A DNA stretch of 64,000 bases from Stagnihabitans lacustris (GCF_025950525.1 NZ_JAPDGS010000011.1:1-64000); one strand, 5' to 3'. Positions 52,233-62,804 are shown, counted from the first letter of the stretch. Numbers and translations: made by a program. Notes: generated by a model from the sequence alone, not told the origin.

Positions 52233-52733
52233 ATGATGACCCTGCTTTTCCCCTCGCCCATCGCCCCGCCGCGCCACTGGATCGCGGTGGCTTCGGCCAA
52301 CCATGTCGCCCGTGGCGTGCAAGGCGGCTTTGCCCAGACCTGCCACGGCAAGGCCGCGCCCCTGCGCCGCGCCCGCCCGGGCGATACGGTGATCTATTAC
52401 GCCCCGACCGAGACCTTCGGGCAGCGCGACAAGTGCCAAGCCTTTGTCGCCTATGGCCATTTCACCGGCGAGGTCTACCAGGCCCACCTGGGCGGCTTTG
52501 ACCCCCACCGCCGCGACGTCACCTGGACCCAAGCCCAACGCGCGCCCATTGCCCCCCTCTTGCCACATCTGAGCTTTACCTCGGGCAAGGCCAACTGGGG
52601 CGCGCCCTTCCGCTGGGGCTTTTTCGAAGTCCCGGCTCACGACCGCGCGATCATCGCCGAAGCCATGGGGGTTGCGGCCCATTCGCGACATGATCTGTCG
52701 CAAGCTTGGCAGGAAAGCGCGCCAAGACCTTGA
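52233..52733 (+). CDS. EVE domain protein (predicted modified-base/RNA binding)
   Basis: A 166-aa single-domain protein of the EVE/PUA-like fold. It shows [22 protein letters not shown] at the N-terminus, the gated [15 protein letters not shown] stretch and the C-terminal [18 protein letters not shown] domains bind modified cytosines or RNA and sometimes occur in defence systems, but most stand-alone copies are unassigned, and no defence gene is adjacent here. Two ATG codons (52233, 52236) follow AAAGGAG. Confidence 0.82.
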   Translation: MMTLLFPSPIAPPRHWIAVASANHVARGVQGGFAQTCHGKAAPLRRARPGDTVIYYAPTETFGQRDKCQAFVAYGHFTGEVYQAHLGGFDPHRRDVTWTQAQRAPIAPLLPHLSFTSGKANWGAPFRWGFFEVPAHDRAIIAEAMGVAAHSRHDLSQAWQESAPRP

Positions 52734-52778
52734 ATAAGGGGCCAAAGCCTGCATCATGTGCAGAAAACGAGGTCCGTC

Positions 52779-54029
52779 ATGCGTTATTCCGGCTGGAAGG
52801 TCATCACCGAAGGGCTGAGGGGAAACCTCGGCTGGACGCGGGCCTGGCGCGATCCGGCGCCCAAGGCGGAGTATGACGCGATCATCATCGGCGGCGGCGG
52901 CCATGGTCTGGCCACGGCCTATTACCTGGCGAAAAACCACGGGCTGACCAATATCGCGGTGCTGGAAAAGGGCTATCTTGGCGGCGGCAATGTCGGGCGC
53001 AACACGACCATCGTGCGGGCGAACTACTTCCTGCCGGGGAACAGTGAATTCTACTCCCATTCGCTAAAGCTCTGGGAGGGGCTGGAACCCGAGCTGAACT
53101 ACAACGTCATGCATTCTCAGCGCGGCCATATCATCCTGTTTCACTCGGACGGCCAGCGCGATGCGGCGGCGCGGCGCGGCAATGCGATCGTGAACCAGGG
53201 CGATGATGCAGAACTCCTCTCGGTGCCCCAGCTGAAAGAGATGATGCCCTACCTGGATTACGCCCAGACCCGCTTTCCGATCTATGGCGGGCTGATCCAA
53301 AAGCGTGCCGGCACGGCGCGTCATGATGCGGTGGCCTGGGGCTTTGCCCGCGCCGCCGATCAGCGCGGCGTCGACCTGATCCAGAATTGCGAAGTGACCG
53401 GCATCGACATCGTCGACGGCAAAGTCACCGGCGTGCAGACCACCCGCGGCCCGATCCGCGCCAAGAAGGTCGGCATGGCGGTGGCCGGCCGCTCCAGCCA
53501 GGTGGCCGCCATGGCGGGCATGCGCCTGCCGATCGAAAGCCACGTGCTACAGGCCTTCGTGACCGAGGGCCTGAAACCGGTCATCGACAATGTCATCAGC
53601 TATGGCATGGGCCATTTCTACATCAGCCAATCCGACAAGGGCGGTTTGGTCTTTGGCGGCGACATCGACATGTATGCCAGCTATGCCGCGCGCGGCAATC
53701 TGCCCATGGTCGAACATGTGATGGAGGCGGGCATGACGCTGATGCCGATGCTGGCCCGCGCCAAGGTCCTCCGCTCTTGGGGCGGGATCATGGACATGAC
53801 GCCCGACGGGTCGCCCATCATCGACAAGACCCATATCGAGGGGCTTTTCGTCGACGCCGGCTGGAACTACGGCGGCTTCAAGGCCACGCCGGCCTCGGGC
53901 TGGTGCATGGCCCATCTGATGGCCACCGGCCAAAGCCACGACACGGCCCGCCGCTTCCGCCTGGACCGCTTCCGCACCGGCCATGTGATCGACGAAGAAG
54001 GCACCGGCAGCCAACATAACCTGCACTAG
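52779..54029 (+). CDS. soxB: Sarcosine oxidase beta subunit
   Basis: A 416-aa FAD-dependent subunit of heterotetrameric sarcosine oxidase. The Rossmann block is YDAIIIGGGGHGLATAYYLA, followed by VLEKGYLGGGNVGRNTT, and the C-terminal FAD-contact GLFVDAGWNYGGFKATPASG. With the other subunits it demethylates sarcosine to glycine, formaldehyde (passed to tetrahydrofolate) and H2O2. ACGAGG precedes the ATG at 52779. A 165-nt gap with two dispersed elements separates it from soxD. Confidence 0.96.
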   Translation: MRYSGWKVITEGLRGNLGWTRAWRDPAPKAEYDAIIIGGGGHGLATAYYLAKNHGLTNIAVLEKGYLGGGNVGRNTTIVRANYFLPGNSEFYSHSLKLWEGLEPELNYNVMHSQRGHIILFHSDGQRDAAARRGNAIVNQGDDAELLSVPQLKEMMPYLDYAQTRFPIYGGLIQKRAGTARHDAVAWGFARAADQRGVDLIQNCEVTGIDIVDGKVTGVQTTRGPIRAKKVGMAVAGRSSQVAAMAGMRLPIESHVLQAFVTEGLKPVIDNVISYGMGHFYISQSDKGGLVFGGDIDMYASYAARGNLPMVEHVMEAGMTLMPMLARAKVLRSWGGIMDMTPDGSPIIDKTHIEGLFVDAGWNYGGFKATPASGWCMAHLMATGQSHDTARRFRLDRFRTGHVIDEEGTGSQHNLH

Positions 54030-54070
54030 GGGGGATAACCTGATGCGTCCCCCTTTCCACACCGTCGCAG

Positions 54071-54105
54071 CCTCCGGCGGGGATATTTATGAACAGATGA
54101 ACAGG
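54071..54105 (+). repeat. Dispersed hairpin-ATATTT element, copy G (tail type 2)
   Basis: CCTCCGGCGGGG then ATATTTATGAACAGATGAACAGG, 42 nt after soxB and facing copy H. The short stem is like those of copies B and C. Confidence 0.7.
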
Positions 54106-54121
54106 GGCGGCGCGCCTGATG

Positions 54122-54173
54122 TCATCTTTTCGAAAATATCCCGGGGTGAGGCGAAGCCGAGGGGCAGCGCCCC
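54122..54173 (-). repeat. Dispersed hairpin-ATATTT element, copy H (tail type 2)
   Basis: On the minus strand GGGGC-gct-GCCCC, a 14-nt CTCGGCTTCGCCTC stretch and CCCGGGATATTTTCG lead into AAAAGATGAC. It is inverted relative to copy G and ends about 20 nt before soxD, within the presumed sox mRNA. Confidence 0.75.
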
Positions 54174-54194
54174 TTTCTTTTCGGAGGCCAAACC

Positions 54195-54467
54195 ATGCGC
54201 CTGACCTGTCCGCTTTGCGGCGACCGCGACCGCCGCGAGTTCTATTACGCCGGCACCGAAGATACCCTCTCCCGCCCCGGCCCCGAGGCCGCGCCAGAGG
54301 CCTGGGATGACATGCTTTACCTGCGCACCAACCCGGCCGGGGTGACGCGCGACCTGTGGTATCACGAAGCCGGCTGCGGCCTTTGGCTTGTGGTCACGCG
54401 CAACACCGTGACCCATGAGGTGCTGGCCACCGAAGGCGTCGCAGACCGCAAAGGAGCCCCCAAATGA
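54195..54467 (+). CDS. soxD: Sarcosine oxidase delta subunit
   Basis: A 90-aa small subunit with a zinc site. CPLCGDRDRREFYYAG at the N-terminus supplies two Cys, and HEAGCGLWL supplies a His and a third Cys further on; YLRTNPAGVTRDLW is conserved in the family. GAGG precedes the ATG. It overlaps soxA by ATGA. Confidence 0.95.
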   Translation: MRLTCPLCGDRDRREFYYAGTEDTLSRPGPEAAPEAWDDMLYLRTNPAGVTRDLWYHEAGCGLWLVVTRNTVTHEVLATEGVADRKGAPK

Positions 54468-57388
54468 GGCCCGAACCGTTCAGACTGGCCGCCAAGGGTC
54501 TGATTGACCGCACCAAACCGCTGAATTTCACCTTTGACGGCCGGCGCTACCAGGGCTTTCAGGGCGACACGCTGGCCTCGGCACTCCTGGCCAATGGGGT
54601 CAGGCTGGTCGGTCGGTCCTTCAAGTATCACCGGCCTCGGGGGCTTTTGACCGCAGGCCCCGAAGAGCCCAATGCCATGGTCGAGGTGCTGGACCCCGGT
54701 TCCGCGCTTCAGACCCCCAACACCCGCGCCACGGTGCAAGAGCTTTATGACGGCTTGGCGGCGCGCAGCCAGAATCGCCTTGGCACCCTGCGCTTTGACC
54801 TTTTGTCGGTGAACGACTACCTCGCGCCGTTTCTAAGTGCCGGCTTTTATTACAAGACCTTCATGTGGCCGCGCCCCTTCTGGGAGGCGATCTATGAGCC
54901 GATCATCCGCCGCGCCGCAGGTCTTGGCACGCTGAAACCCCTGAACGAGACGCAGGATTACGAAAAGGCCTTTGCCTATTGCGACCTTCTGGTCGTGGGC
55001 TCTGGTCCTGCGGGGCTGATGGCCGCCCTGACCGCGGCGCGGTCGGGCGCCGACGTGATCTTGACCGAGCAGGACACCGCCCCCGGCGGGCGGCTTTTGT
55101 CGCAGGATGGTCAGGTCGATCCGGCCTGGGTCAAGTCCACCTTGGCCGAGCTTGCCTCCCTTGGCGTGCGGATCATGACCCGCACCACGGTCATCGGCGC
55201 CTATGACCAGGGCACTTATGGCGCGGTCGAGCGGGTTGGCCTGCATCTGACGCCGCAAAAGCACCTGCCGCGGGAATGTTTCTGGCGCATCCATGCCCGC
55301 CAAGCCGTCATGGCGACCGGCGCGCTGGAGCGTCCGGTGGCTTTCGTGAACAACGACCGGCCCGGCATCATGCTGGCCTCGGCCGGGCAAAGCTATCTGC
55401 ACCGCTATGGGGTCTCTCCAGGGCAAAAGGTCACGCTCTTTGCCACCAATGACCATGCCCGCACGGTCGCCCGGCAGATGAAGGCTGACGGGGTGAATGT
55501 CGTGGCGCTTCTTGACAGCCGTCCCGATGCCTCCACGCTGGAGGACTTCCCGGTCCATCTGAATGCAAAGATCACCGATACCGCGGGCCGCCATGCGCTG
55601 AAGGCGATTTCCGGCAGCCATCACGGCGGCGATTTCCAGATCGAGACCGATTGCCTGCTGGTTTCGGGTGGCTGGAACCCGACTCTGGCGCTGGCTTGTC
55701 ATCAGAACGCAAGGCCCGCATGGCGCGAGGATATCGCGGCCTTTGTGCCGCGTCCCGGCATGGTTCCGGGGCTGCACGCCGCCGGTGCCGCCAATGGCGC
55801 CTTTTCGACCCATGGCGCGCTTTCCGAAGGCCGCGCTGCCGCCGAAGCCGCGCTGGGCGCGCTTGGGATCACGCCGAAAAGCCCCGACCTGCCCCAGGCC
55901 GAGGATGCGCCCTATCGCCTCACCCCCCTTTGGCAGATCCCGGGCCAAGGCCGCGCCTGGCTGGACTTTGCCAATGACGTGACGGTCAAGGATGTGAAGC
56001 TTTCGGCGCAAGAAGGTTACACCTCGGTCGAGCATATGAAGCGTTACACGACCCAGGGCATGGCCCCCGATCAGGGCAAGAACTCCAACGTTGGCGCCCT
56101 GGCCGTGCTGGCCGATGCGACCGGGCGTTCAATCCCCGAGACCGGGACCACGACCTTCCGCGCGCCCTTTGCGCCGGTGTCCATCGGGGTTCTGGGGGCG
56201 GGCGGGCAGGGCAAGGGCTTTGCACCGCAGCGGTTTTTGACCTCGGACCAGGCCTCGCGCGATCGTGGTGCGCCGATGATCGAGGCGGGGCTTTGGTATC
56301 GCCCGTCTTATTTCCCGAAACCCGGCGAGACCGACTGGCGGACCGCCTGCAACCGCGAGGTGCTGATGGTGCGCGGTTCGGTGGGGGTCAGCGATGTGTC
56401 CACCCTGGGCAAGATCGACATCCAGGGCGCAGATGCCGGGCGCTTCCTGGACCTGGTCTATACCAACACGTTTTCGACCCTGCCGGTGGGGCGGGTGCGT
56501 TATGGGCTGATGTTGCGCGAAGACGGGTTCGTCATGGATGACGGCACGACAGCGCGGTTGGGCCCGGATCACTACCTGACCACCACCACCACCGCCGCGG
56601 CGGGCCAGGTCATGCGGCATCTGGATTTCGTGCATCAGGCCTATTGCGCCGATTGGGATGTTCGCTTCATCTCGGTCACGGAATCCTGGGCGCAATTCGC
56701 GGTGGCGGGGCCTATGGCCAAGATGCTGCTGAACGCGCTTTTGGACGAGAAACTGGGCGATTTCCCCTTCATGTCCTGCGGCCCCGTGTCCATCGAAGGC
56801 GTCAGGGCGCGGCTGTTCCGCATCTCGTTCAGTGGCGAAGAGGGCTATGAGATCGCCGTGCCGACCCCTTACGGCGAAAGCCTGTTCCGCGACCTGACCG
56901 CCAAGGCAGAGACCCTGGGCGGCGGGCTTTACGGGATGGAGGCCTTGAACGTCCTGCGCATCGAAAAGGGCTTCATCACCCATGCCGAGATCCATGGCCG
57001 CGTCACGGCCTTTGACATCGGCATGGAGAAGATGATCGGAAAGAAGGACTGCATCGGCAAGGCGCAGGCCGCGCGGCCGGGTCTGGTGGGGCCGGACCGC
57101 GAGCAGCTGGTGGGCCTGCGCCCTCTGGTGCAAACCGAAATCGCCTCGGGCGGGCATCTGTTCAATCCGGGCGACCGCGTCGAACGGGTGAATGATCAGG
57201 GCTATGTCACCTCGGTCTGCTGGTCGCCGGTTCTGGGGTCCTGGCTGGGCCTGGCCTTCCTGAAAGATGGCCGCGCGCGGCATGGCCAACAGATCCGCCT
57301 GGTCGATCACATGCGCAAGCTGGACGTGCTGTGTGAAGTCACCGACCCGGTCTTCCTTGATCCGAAAGGAGAGAAACTCCGTGCGTGA
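54464..57388 (+). CDS. soxA: Sarcosine oxidase alpha subunit
   Basis: A 974-aa subunit. The N-terminal ferredoxin-like fold (NFTFDGRRYQGFQGDTLASA) is followed by an NAD-binding Rossmann part (LLVVGSGPAGLMAALTAARS, about 178-200) and a C-terminal aminomethyltransferase (GcvT-like) domain (about 590-960; GYEIAVPTPYGESLF, KGFITHAEIHGRVTAFD) that binds tetrahydrofolate and captures the one-carbon unit. It overlaps soxD by ATGA and soxG by 8 nt. Confidence 0.97.
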   Translation: MRPEPFRLAAKGLIDRTKPLNFTFDGRRYQGFQGDTLASALLANGVRLVGRSFKYHRPRGLLTAGPEEPNAMVEVLDPGSALQTPNTRATVQELYDGLAARSQNRLGTLRFDLLSVNDYLAPFLSAGFYYKTFMWPRPFWEAIYEPIIRRAAGLGTLKPLNETQDYEKAFAYCDLLVVGSGPAGLMAALTAARSGADVILTEQDTAPGGRLLSQDGQVDPAWVKSTLAELASLGVRIMTRTTVIGAYDQGTYGAVERVGLHLTPQKHLPRECFWRIHARQAVMATGALERPVAFVNNDRPGIMLASAGQSYLHRYGVSPGQKVTLFATNDHARTVARQMKADGVNVVALLDSRPDASTLEDFPVHLNAKITDTAGRHALKAISGSHHGGDFQIETDCLLVSGGWNPTLALACHQNARPAWREDIAAFVPRPGMVPGLHAAGAANGAFSTHGALSEGRAAAEAALGALGITPKSPDLPQAEDAPYRLTPLWQIPGQGRAWLDFANDVTVKDVKLSAQEGYTSVEHMKRYTTQGMAPDQGKNSNVGALAVLADATGRSIPETGTTTFRAPFAPVSIGVLGAGGQGKGFAPQRFLTSDQASRDRGAPMIEAGLWYRPSYFPKPGETDWRTACNREVLMVRGSVGVSDVSTLGKIDIQGADAGRFLDLVYTNTFSTLPVGRVRYGLMLREDGFVMDDGTTARLGPDHYLTTTTTAAAGQVMRHLDFVHQAYCADWDVRFISVTESWAQFAVAGPMAKMLLNALLDEKLGDFPFMSCGPVSIEGVRARLFRISFSGEEGYEIAVPTPYGESLFRDLTAKAETLGGGLYGMEALNVLRIEKGFITHAEIHGRVTAFDIGMEKMIGKKDCIGKAQAARPGLVGPDREQLVGLRPLVQTEIASGGHLFNPGDRVERVNDQGYVTSVCWSPVLGSWLGLAFLKDGRARHGQQIRLVDHMRKLDVLCEVTDPVFLDPKGEKLRA

Positions 57389-57893
57389 ACTTTTCGCCAA
57401 GACCGCCCTGCAGGGGCAAAAGCCGCTGACCCAGGCGGGCGTGACCCTGTCGGAGGAGGTCCTTGGGGCCATTACCTCGGTCGCCTGCTTTCCGGGCAAA
57501 CGTGACCTTGTGGCGGCGCAGCTGGGCGGCTTTCCCACGCCGAACCGCCGGGAGGGCAACTTGCTTTGGACCGGCCCGGAACAGGCCTTCCTTTTGGGCG
57601 CGGCGCCCGACCTGACGGGCCTGGCCGCCACGACGGATCAGACCGGCGGCTGGGCGGCCTTGCGGCTGGTGGGGGCGGTGGACCCGGTTCTGGCCCGGCT
57701 TTTCCCGATCGACCCAAGGACCCTGACCGAGGGCGCCTGCCTGCGCACGCCGCTTGGCCATATGAACGCGGTTCTGACGCGGGACGGGCAGGGCGTGTTG
57801 ATCCTGGTCTTCCGGTCGATGGCGCGCACGGCCTGGGACGAAATCGCGCATGTGATGGCGATGCTGCAAGCCCGCGAGGGCATCGCAGGCTGA
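57381..57893 (+). CDS. soxG: Sarcosine oxidase gamma subunit
   Basis: A 170-aa SoxG (GcvT-N-like fold). It shows ITSVACFPGKRDLVAA, the acidic/hydrophobic core GPEQAFLLGAAPD, and RTAWDEIAHVMAML at the C-terminus. The GTG at 57381 lies inside the end of soxA behind AAAGGAGAG, indicating coupling. No glyA or purU, frequent partners, lies in the window. Two facing dispersed elements follow. Confidence 0.93.
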   Translation: MRELFAKTALQGQKPLTQAGVTLSEEVLGAITSVACFPGKRDLVAAQLGGFPTPNRREGNLLWTGPEQAFLLGAAPDLTGLAATTDQTGGWAALRLVGAVDPVLARLFPIDPRTLTEGACLRTPLGHMNAVLTRDGQGVLILVFRSMARTAWDEIAHVMAMLQAREGIAG

Positions 57894-57898
57894 CAGCC

Positions 57899-57948
57899 CC
57901 GGGGAGGCGCTGCCTCCCCGGACCCCACCGGGATATTTTTGAAAAGAT
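57899..57948 (+). repeat. Dispersed hairpin-ATATTT element, copy I (tail type 2)
   Basis: Perfect hairpin CCGGGGAGGC-gct-GCCTCCCCGG (57899-57921) is followed by ACCCCACCGGGATATTTTTG and AAAAGATGAA. It lies immediately after the soxG stop, in the position and shape of a terminator. Confidence 0.82.
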
Positions 57949-57975
57949 GAAATCGGGGGCGCGGCTCTTGTCATT

Positions 57976-58028
57976 CATCTTTTCACAAATATCCCGGGGG
58001 GAGCCGAAGGCGGGGGGCAGCGCCCCCC
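57976..58028 (-). repeat. Dispersed hairpin-ATATTT element, copy J (tail type 2)
   Basis: On the minus strand GGGGGGC-gct-GCCCCCC, a CGCCTTCGGCTC-type small stem and CCCGGGATATTTG lead into TGAAAAGATG. It is inverted against copy I, 27 bp away, and lies in the dnaG upstream region. Confidence 0.8.
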
Positions 58029-58072
58029 ATCCACCGCTGGACATGGGCGCGGCACCGGCCGATAATGTGCCC

Positions 58073-59980
58073 ATGTCATTGCCCCCCGGATTCCTTGATG
58101 AACTGCGCACCCGTGTGACGCTTTCGGCCGTCGTCGGCCGCAAGGTCACCTGGGACATGCGCAAGTCGAACCAGGGGCGCGGCGATTTCTGGGCGCCTTG
58201 CCCGTTCCATCAAGAGAAGTCGGCGTCGTTTCATGTCGATGACCGCAAGGGCTTTTATTACTGCTTTGGCTGCCAGGCGAAGGGCGATGCACTGACCTTC
58301 GTCAAGGAAAGCGAGAACCTGTCCTTCATGGAAGCCGTCGAGACCCTGGCGCGCGAAGCCGGCATGCAGATGCCAGCCCGCGATCCGGTGCAGGCGCAAA
58401 AGGCGGATCGCCGCACGCAGCTTTCGGAGGTCATGGAAGAGGCGGTCAAGTGGTTTCGCTTGCAGCTCAAGACCTCGGCTGCGGCAGAGGCGCGGGCCTA
58501 TCTCGCCAAGCGGGGGCTGTCGCCTGAGGCTCAGGACCGCTGGCATATCGGTTTCGCCCCCGATGCCTGGGAGGCGCTGCATGGCGCGCTGACCGCCAAG
58601 GGCATCGCCTCGGATATGGTGATCGAGGCAGGCTTGGCCATCCGCCCAGACGAGGGCAAGGCGCGCAAGACGCCCTATGACCGCTTTCGCAACCGGATCA
58701 TCTTTCCCATCCGTGACGGGCGGGGCAGGGCGATCAGTCTTGGCGGACGGGCGATGGACCCGAACGACCGGGCCAAATACCTGAATGGGCCGGAAACGGC
58801 CCTGTTCGACAAGGGGCGCAACCTGTTCAACCTTGGCCCCGCGCGCGAGGCGGTGGGCAAGGGCAAGCCGCTGGTCGTCTCTGAAGGTTATATGGATGTC
58901 ATCGCCCTGTCCGAGGCCGGGTTCACTGGCGCGGTGGCCCCCCTGGGGACCGCGATCACCGAAGAGCAACTCCGGCTCATGTGGCGGATCAGCGATGAGC
59001 CGGTGATTGCGCTGGATGGCGACAAGGCGGGCATCCGGGCGGCGTTGCGGCTGATCGACCTGGCCTTGCCGCTTTTGGAGGCCGGCAAGGGCCTGCGTTT
59101 TGCCATCATGCCCGGCGGGCAGGACCCGGACGAGCTGATCAAGGCCCAGGGCGCGCCTGCCATGCAATCCGTCCTGGATCAGGCGCAACCCATGGTCAGC
59201 CTGTTGTGGAACCGCGAGATCGAGGGCAAGAGCTTTGACAGCCCCGAGCGCAAGGCCGCGCTGGACAAGACCTTGCGCGGGCTGATGAACCGCATCGCCG
59301 ACCCCTCGATCCGCGCCCATTACACCGAGGAAATCCGCCGCCTGCGGGCAGCACTTTTTGGGCCCAAGGCGCGGCCCTTTCAGCCGCAGGGGCCGCGCGG
59401 CACCCCTTGGAAACGTCAGGCTCCCGACCCGGTGCCTTTGGCCGCCACGCGCGCCTCCTTGCTGGCCGGGGCCACCGACCGGGACACCGAAGAGCTGCGC
59501 GAAGCGGTGATCCTGGCCGCTCTTGCCACCCATCCCCGCCTGGTCGACCGGTTCGAATCCGACCTGGAACGGATGGACATGTCCAACCCCGCCCATGAAA
59601 TCATCCGCGACGCGCTGTTGTTGCGCCATGATCCGCGCAGCCCCGCCCTTGACGCCGTGCTTGCGCGTCCCCATGTCCTGATTGCGCCCCCGGTCCGCAA
59701 TAGGGAGGATACCGAACTTGCCACCCTTTGCCTTGCCGAAGAATTCGCCAAACTCGCCGCCCGCCGTGGCGCGCGCCGCGAGATCGAAGAGGCGATGGAG
59801 GATATGGACCGCCTGCCCGACGAAGGCCTGACCTGGCGTCTGACCCAGGCCGCCCAGGCCCGCCACCGCGCCGAAAACCCGCACCGCAACGACACCGCCG
59901 ACCTGGGCGAGGACCGGACGGCGATGTCGAACCACCTGCAATCCCTGATCGACGGCAAGATCTGGGAAAAGAAGCGCTAA
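58073..59980 (+). CDS. dnaG: DNA primase
   Basis: A 635-aa primase that makes RNA primers at the replication fork. The N-terminal zinc finger has Cys43, His46, Cys64 and Cys67 (APCPFHQEK, YYCFGCQ); the catalytic core has EGYMDVIAL and the TOPRIM acidic residues in ALDGDKAG; a helicase-binding C-terminal domain follows. The frame is open upstream, but homology begins at MSLPPGFLDEL. No good ribosome site is seen. It precedes rpoD, the remnant of the macromolecular-synthesis operon; no rpsU lies in front. Confidence 0.96.
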   Translation: MSLPPGFLDELRTRVTLSAVVGRKVTWDMRKSNQGRGDFWAPCPFHQEKSASFHVDDRKGFYYCFGCQAKGDALTFVKESENLSFMEAVETLAREAGMQMPARDPVQAQKADRRTQLSEVMEEAVKWFRLQLKTSAAAEARAYLAKRGLSPEAQDRWHIGFAPDAWEALHGALTAKGIASDMVIEAGLAIRPDEGKARKTPYDRFRNRIIFPIRDGRGRAISLGGRAMDPNDRAKYLNGPETALFDKGRNLFNLGPAREAVGKGKPLVVSEGYMDVIALSEAGFTGAVAPLGTAITEEQLRLMWRISDEPVIALDGDKAGIRAALRLIDLALPLLEAGKGLRFAIMPGGQDPDELIKAQGAPAMQSVLDQAQPMVSLLWNREIEGKSFDSPERKAALDKTLRGLMNRIADPSIRAHYTEEIRRLRAALFGPKARPFQPQGPRGTPWKRQAPDPVPLAATRASLLAGATDRDTEELREAVILAALATHPRLVDRFESDLERMDMSNPAHEIIRDALLLRHDPRSPALDAVLARPHVLIAPPVRNREDTELATLCLAEEFAKLAARRGARREIEEAMEDMDRLPDEGLTWRLTQAAQARHRAENPHRNDTADLGEDRTAMSNHLQSLIDGKIWEKKR

Positions 59981-60003
59981 AACGACCCCTGCAACCCGGT
60001 GCC

Positions 60004-60064
60004 GATTCGCGATATGACAAGGAATCACCGGTATGATTCGCACCTGATTCGTCGTGCGTGATTC
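60004..60064. promoter_or_regulatory. Cluster of five GANTC sites upstream of rpoD
   Basis: GATTC at 60004, GAATC at 60022, GATTC at 60035, 60046 and 60060 fall within 61 bp of the 135-nt dnaG-rpoD gap. The last three are in a direct TGATTCG repeat. GANTC is the target of the CcrM methyltransferase of alphaproteobacteria, and the sites lie 52 to 112 nt before the rpoD start. The methylation link is inference; the repeat could equally be a protein-binding site. Confidence 0.7.
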
Positions 60065-60115
60065 GTGCCGACTGACCAGCCTGACCCCTGACCTGCCCCT
60101 TTCGACGGAGCCCCC

Positions 60116-62116
<2,001 letters not shown>

Positions 62117-62120
62117 GGGG

Positions 62121-62342
62121 ATGATGGGCAAGCCGAAGAACGAGGAACCTGGATTGGCAAGGGACGAAGACGGCCATTGGCAGAAGATCGACGAAAGATC
62201 TGGTCGCTTCATGTCTGTCCGTGACGACGGTAAACCTTACCAATCCAAACCTGCTTCCGGCGCGAGTGTCGCAACTGCAAAAGTCCTGAAAGGCGCGTCC
62301 CAAACCCATCGGGACGCGCTGATCCGCCTCAAGGATCGGTGA
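62121..62342 (+). CDS. Small predicted antitoxin paired with Doc toxin
   Basis: A 73-aa charged protein with no recognised family; it is not evidently a Phd antitoxin. It is hydrophilic, rich in Lys, Asp and Arg (GLARDEDGHWQKIDERSGRF), and ends in a basic amphipathic stretch (THRDALIRLKDR) that could fold on binding a partner. AGGGG precedes paired ATG codons (62121, 62124). Its stop directly abuts the toxin start (TGAATG), and it begins 4 nt after rpoD. The antitoxin role is inferred from position and size. AGA and CGT codons and lower GC suggest acquisition. Confidence 0.65.
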   Translation: MMGKPKNEEPGLARDEDGHWQKIDERSGRFMSVRDDGKPYQSKPASGASVATAKVLKGASQTHRDALIRLKDR

Positions 62343-62720
62343 ATGCGTCACTACCGCGTCACGCTGATGGATGTGATCGCGGCCCATGACGAGGCTTTGA
62401 CCTATGGCGGCCGTCCCGGCATCCTAAACCTTGATGGGATAGAATCCGCGATAGGCCGACCTTACTCAGGCTATCATCGCAAAATCTCACAAAAGGCGGC
62501 CGCCTTGCTTGAGGCCTTGGCGCAAAACCACGGCTTCGTCGATGGCAATAAACGCACCGCTCTTTTGGCAACGCTTCTTCTGATCGGCCGCAGCGGCTAT
62601 GATCTCGTCCTGGTCGGTGACGAGTGGATCGATGATGTCGTTGTCCTCGTGGCGGAAGGTCAGATGGCGTTCCCAGAGCTGGAGACGTGGTTTTCGCAGC
62701 GTCTTGTTCGCACGGGCTGA
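62343..62720 (+). CDS. doc: Fic/Doc-family toxin (death-on-curing type)
   Basis: A 125-aa Fic-fold protein. The active-site motif is HGFVDGNKRT (His63-Thr72). The Lys after GN, in place of the Gly of HxFx(D/E)GNGR AMPylases, is the Doc form. P1 Doc phosphorylates EF-Tu and halts translation; the same activity is likely but not proved here. The start abuts the predicted antitoxin stop. There is no N-terminal or C-terminal inhibitory helix of Fic autoinhibition, as expected for a toxin with a separate partner. Confidence 0.85.
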   Translation: MRHYRVTLMDVIAAHDEALTYGGRPGILNLDGIESAIGRPYSGYHRKISQKAAALLEALAQNHGFVDGNKRTALLATLLLIGRSGYDLVLVGDEWIDDVVVLVAEGQMAFPELETWFSQRLVRTG

Positions 62721-62804
62721 GGTTCACGCTGCGCTTGATCGCGCTGTCCCGCCCCTTCCCATCCCCGCCAAAATCCCCCATCTTGCCGGAAAACGGAGCC
62801 GCAA

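Noticed and set aside
52233..52733. EVE gene as part of a defence island
   Set aside because: Neighbours are a metabolic dehydrogenase and sarcosine oxidase; no restriction, helicase or nuclease gene is adjacent.
50484..53060. 858-residue minus-strand frame over the dehydrogenase and EVE genes
   Set aside because: Antisense shadow; crosses intergenic repeats without interruption by chance in GC-rich DNA.
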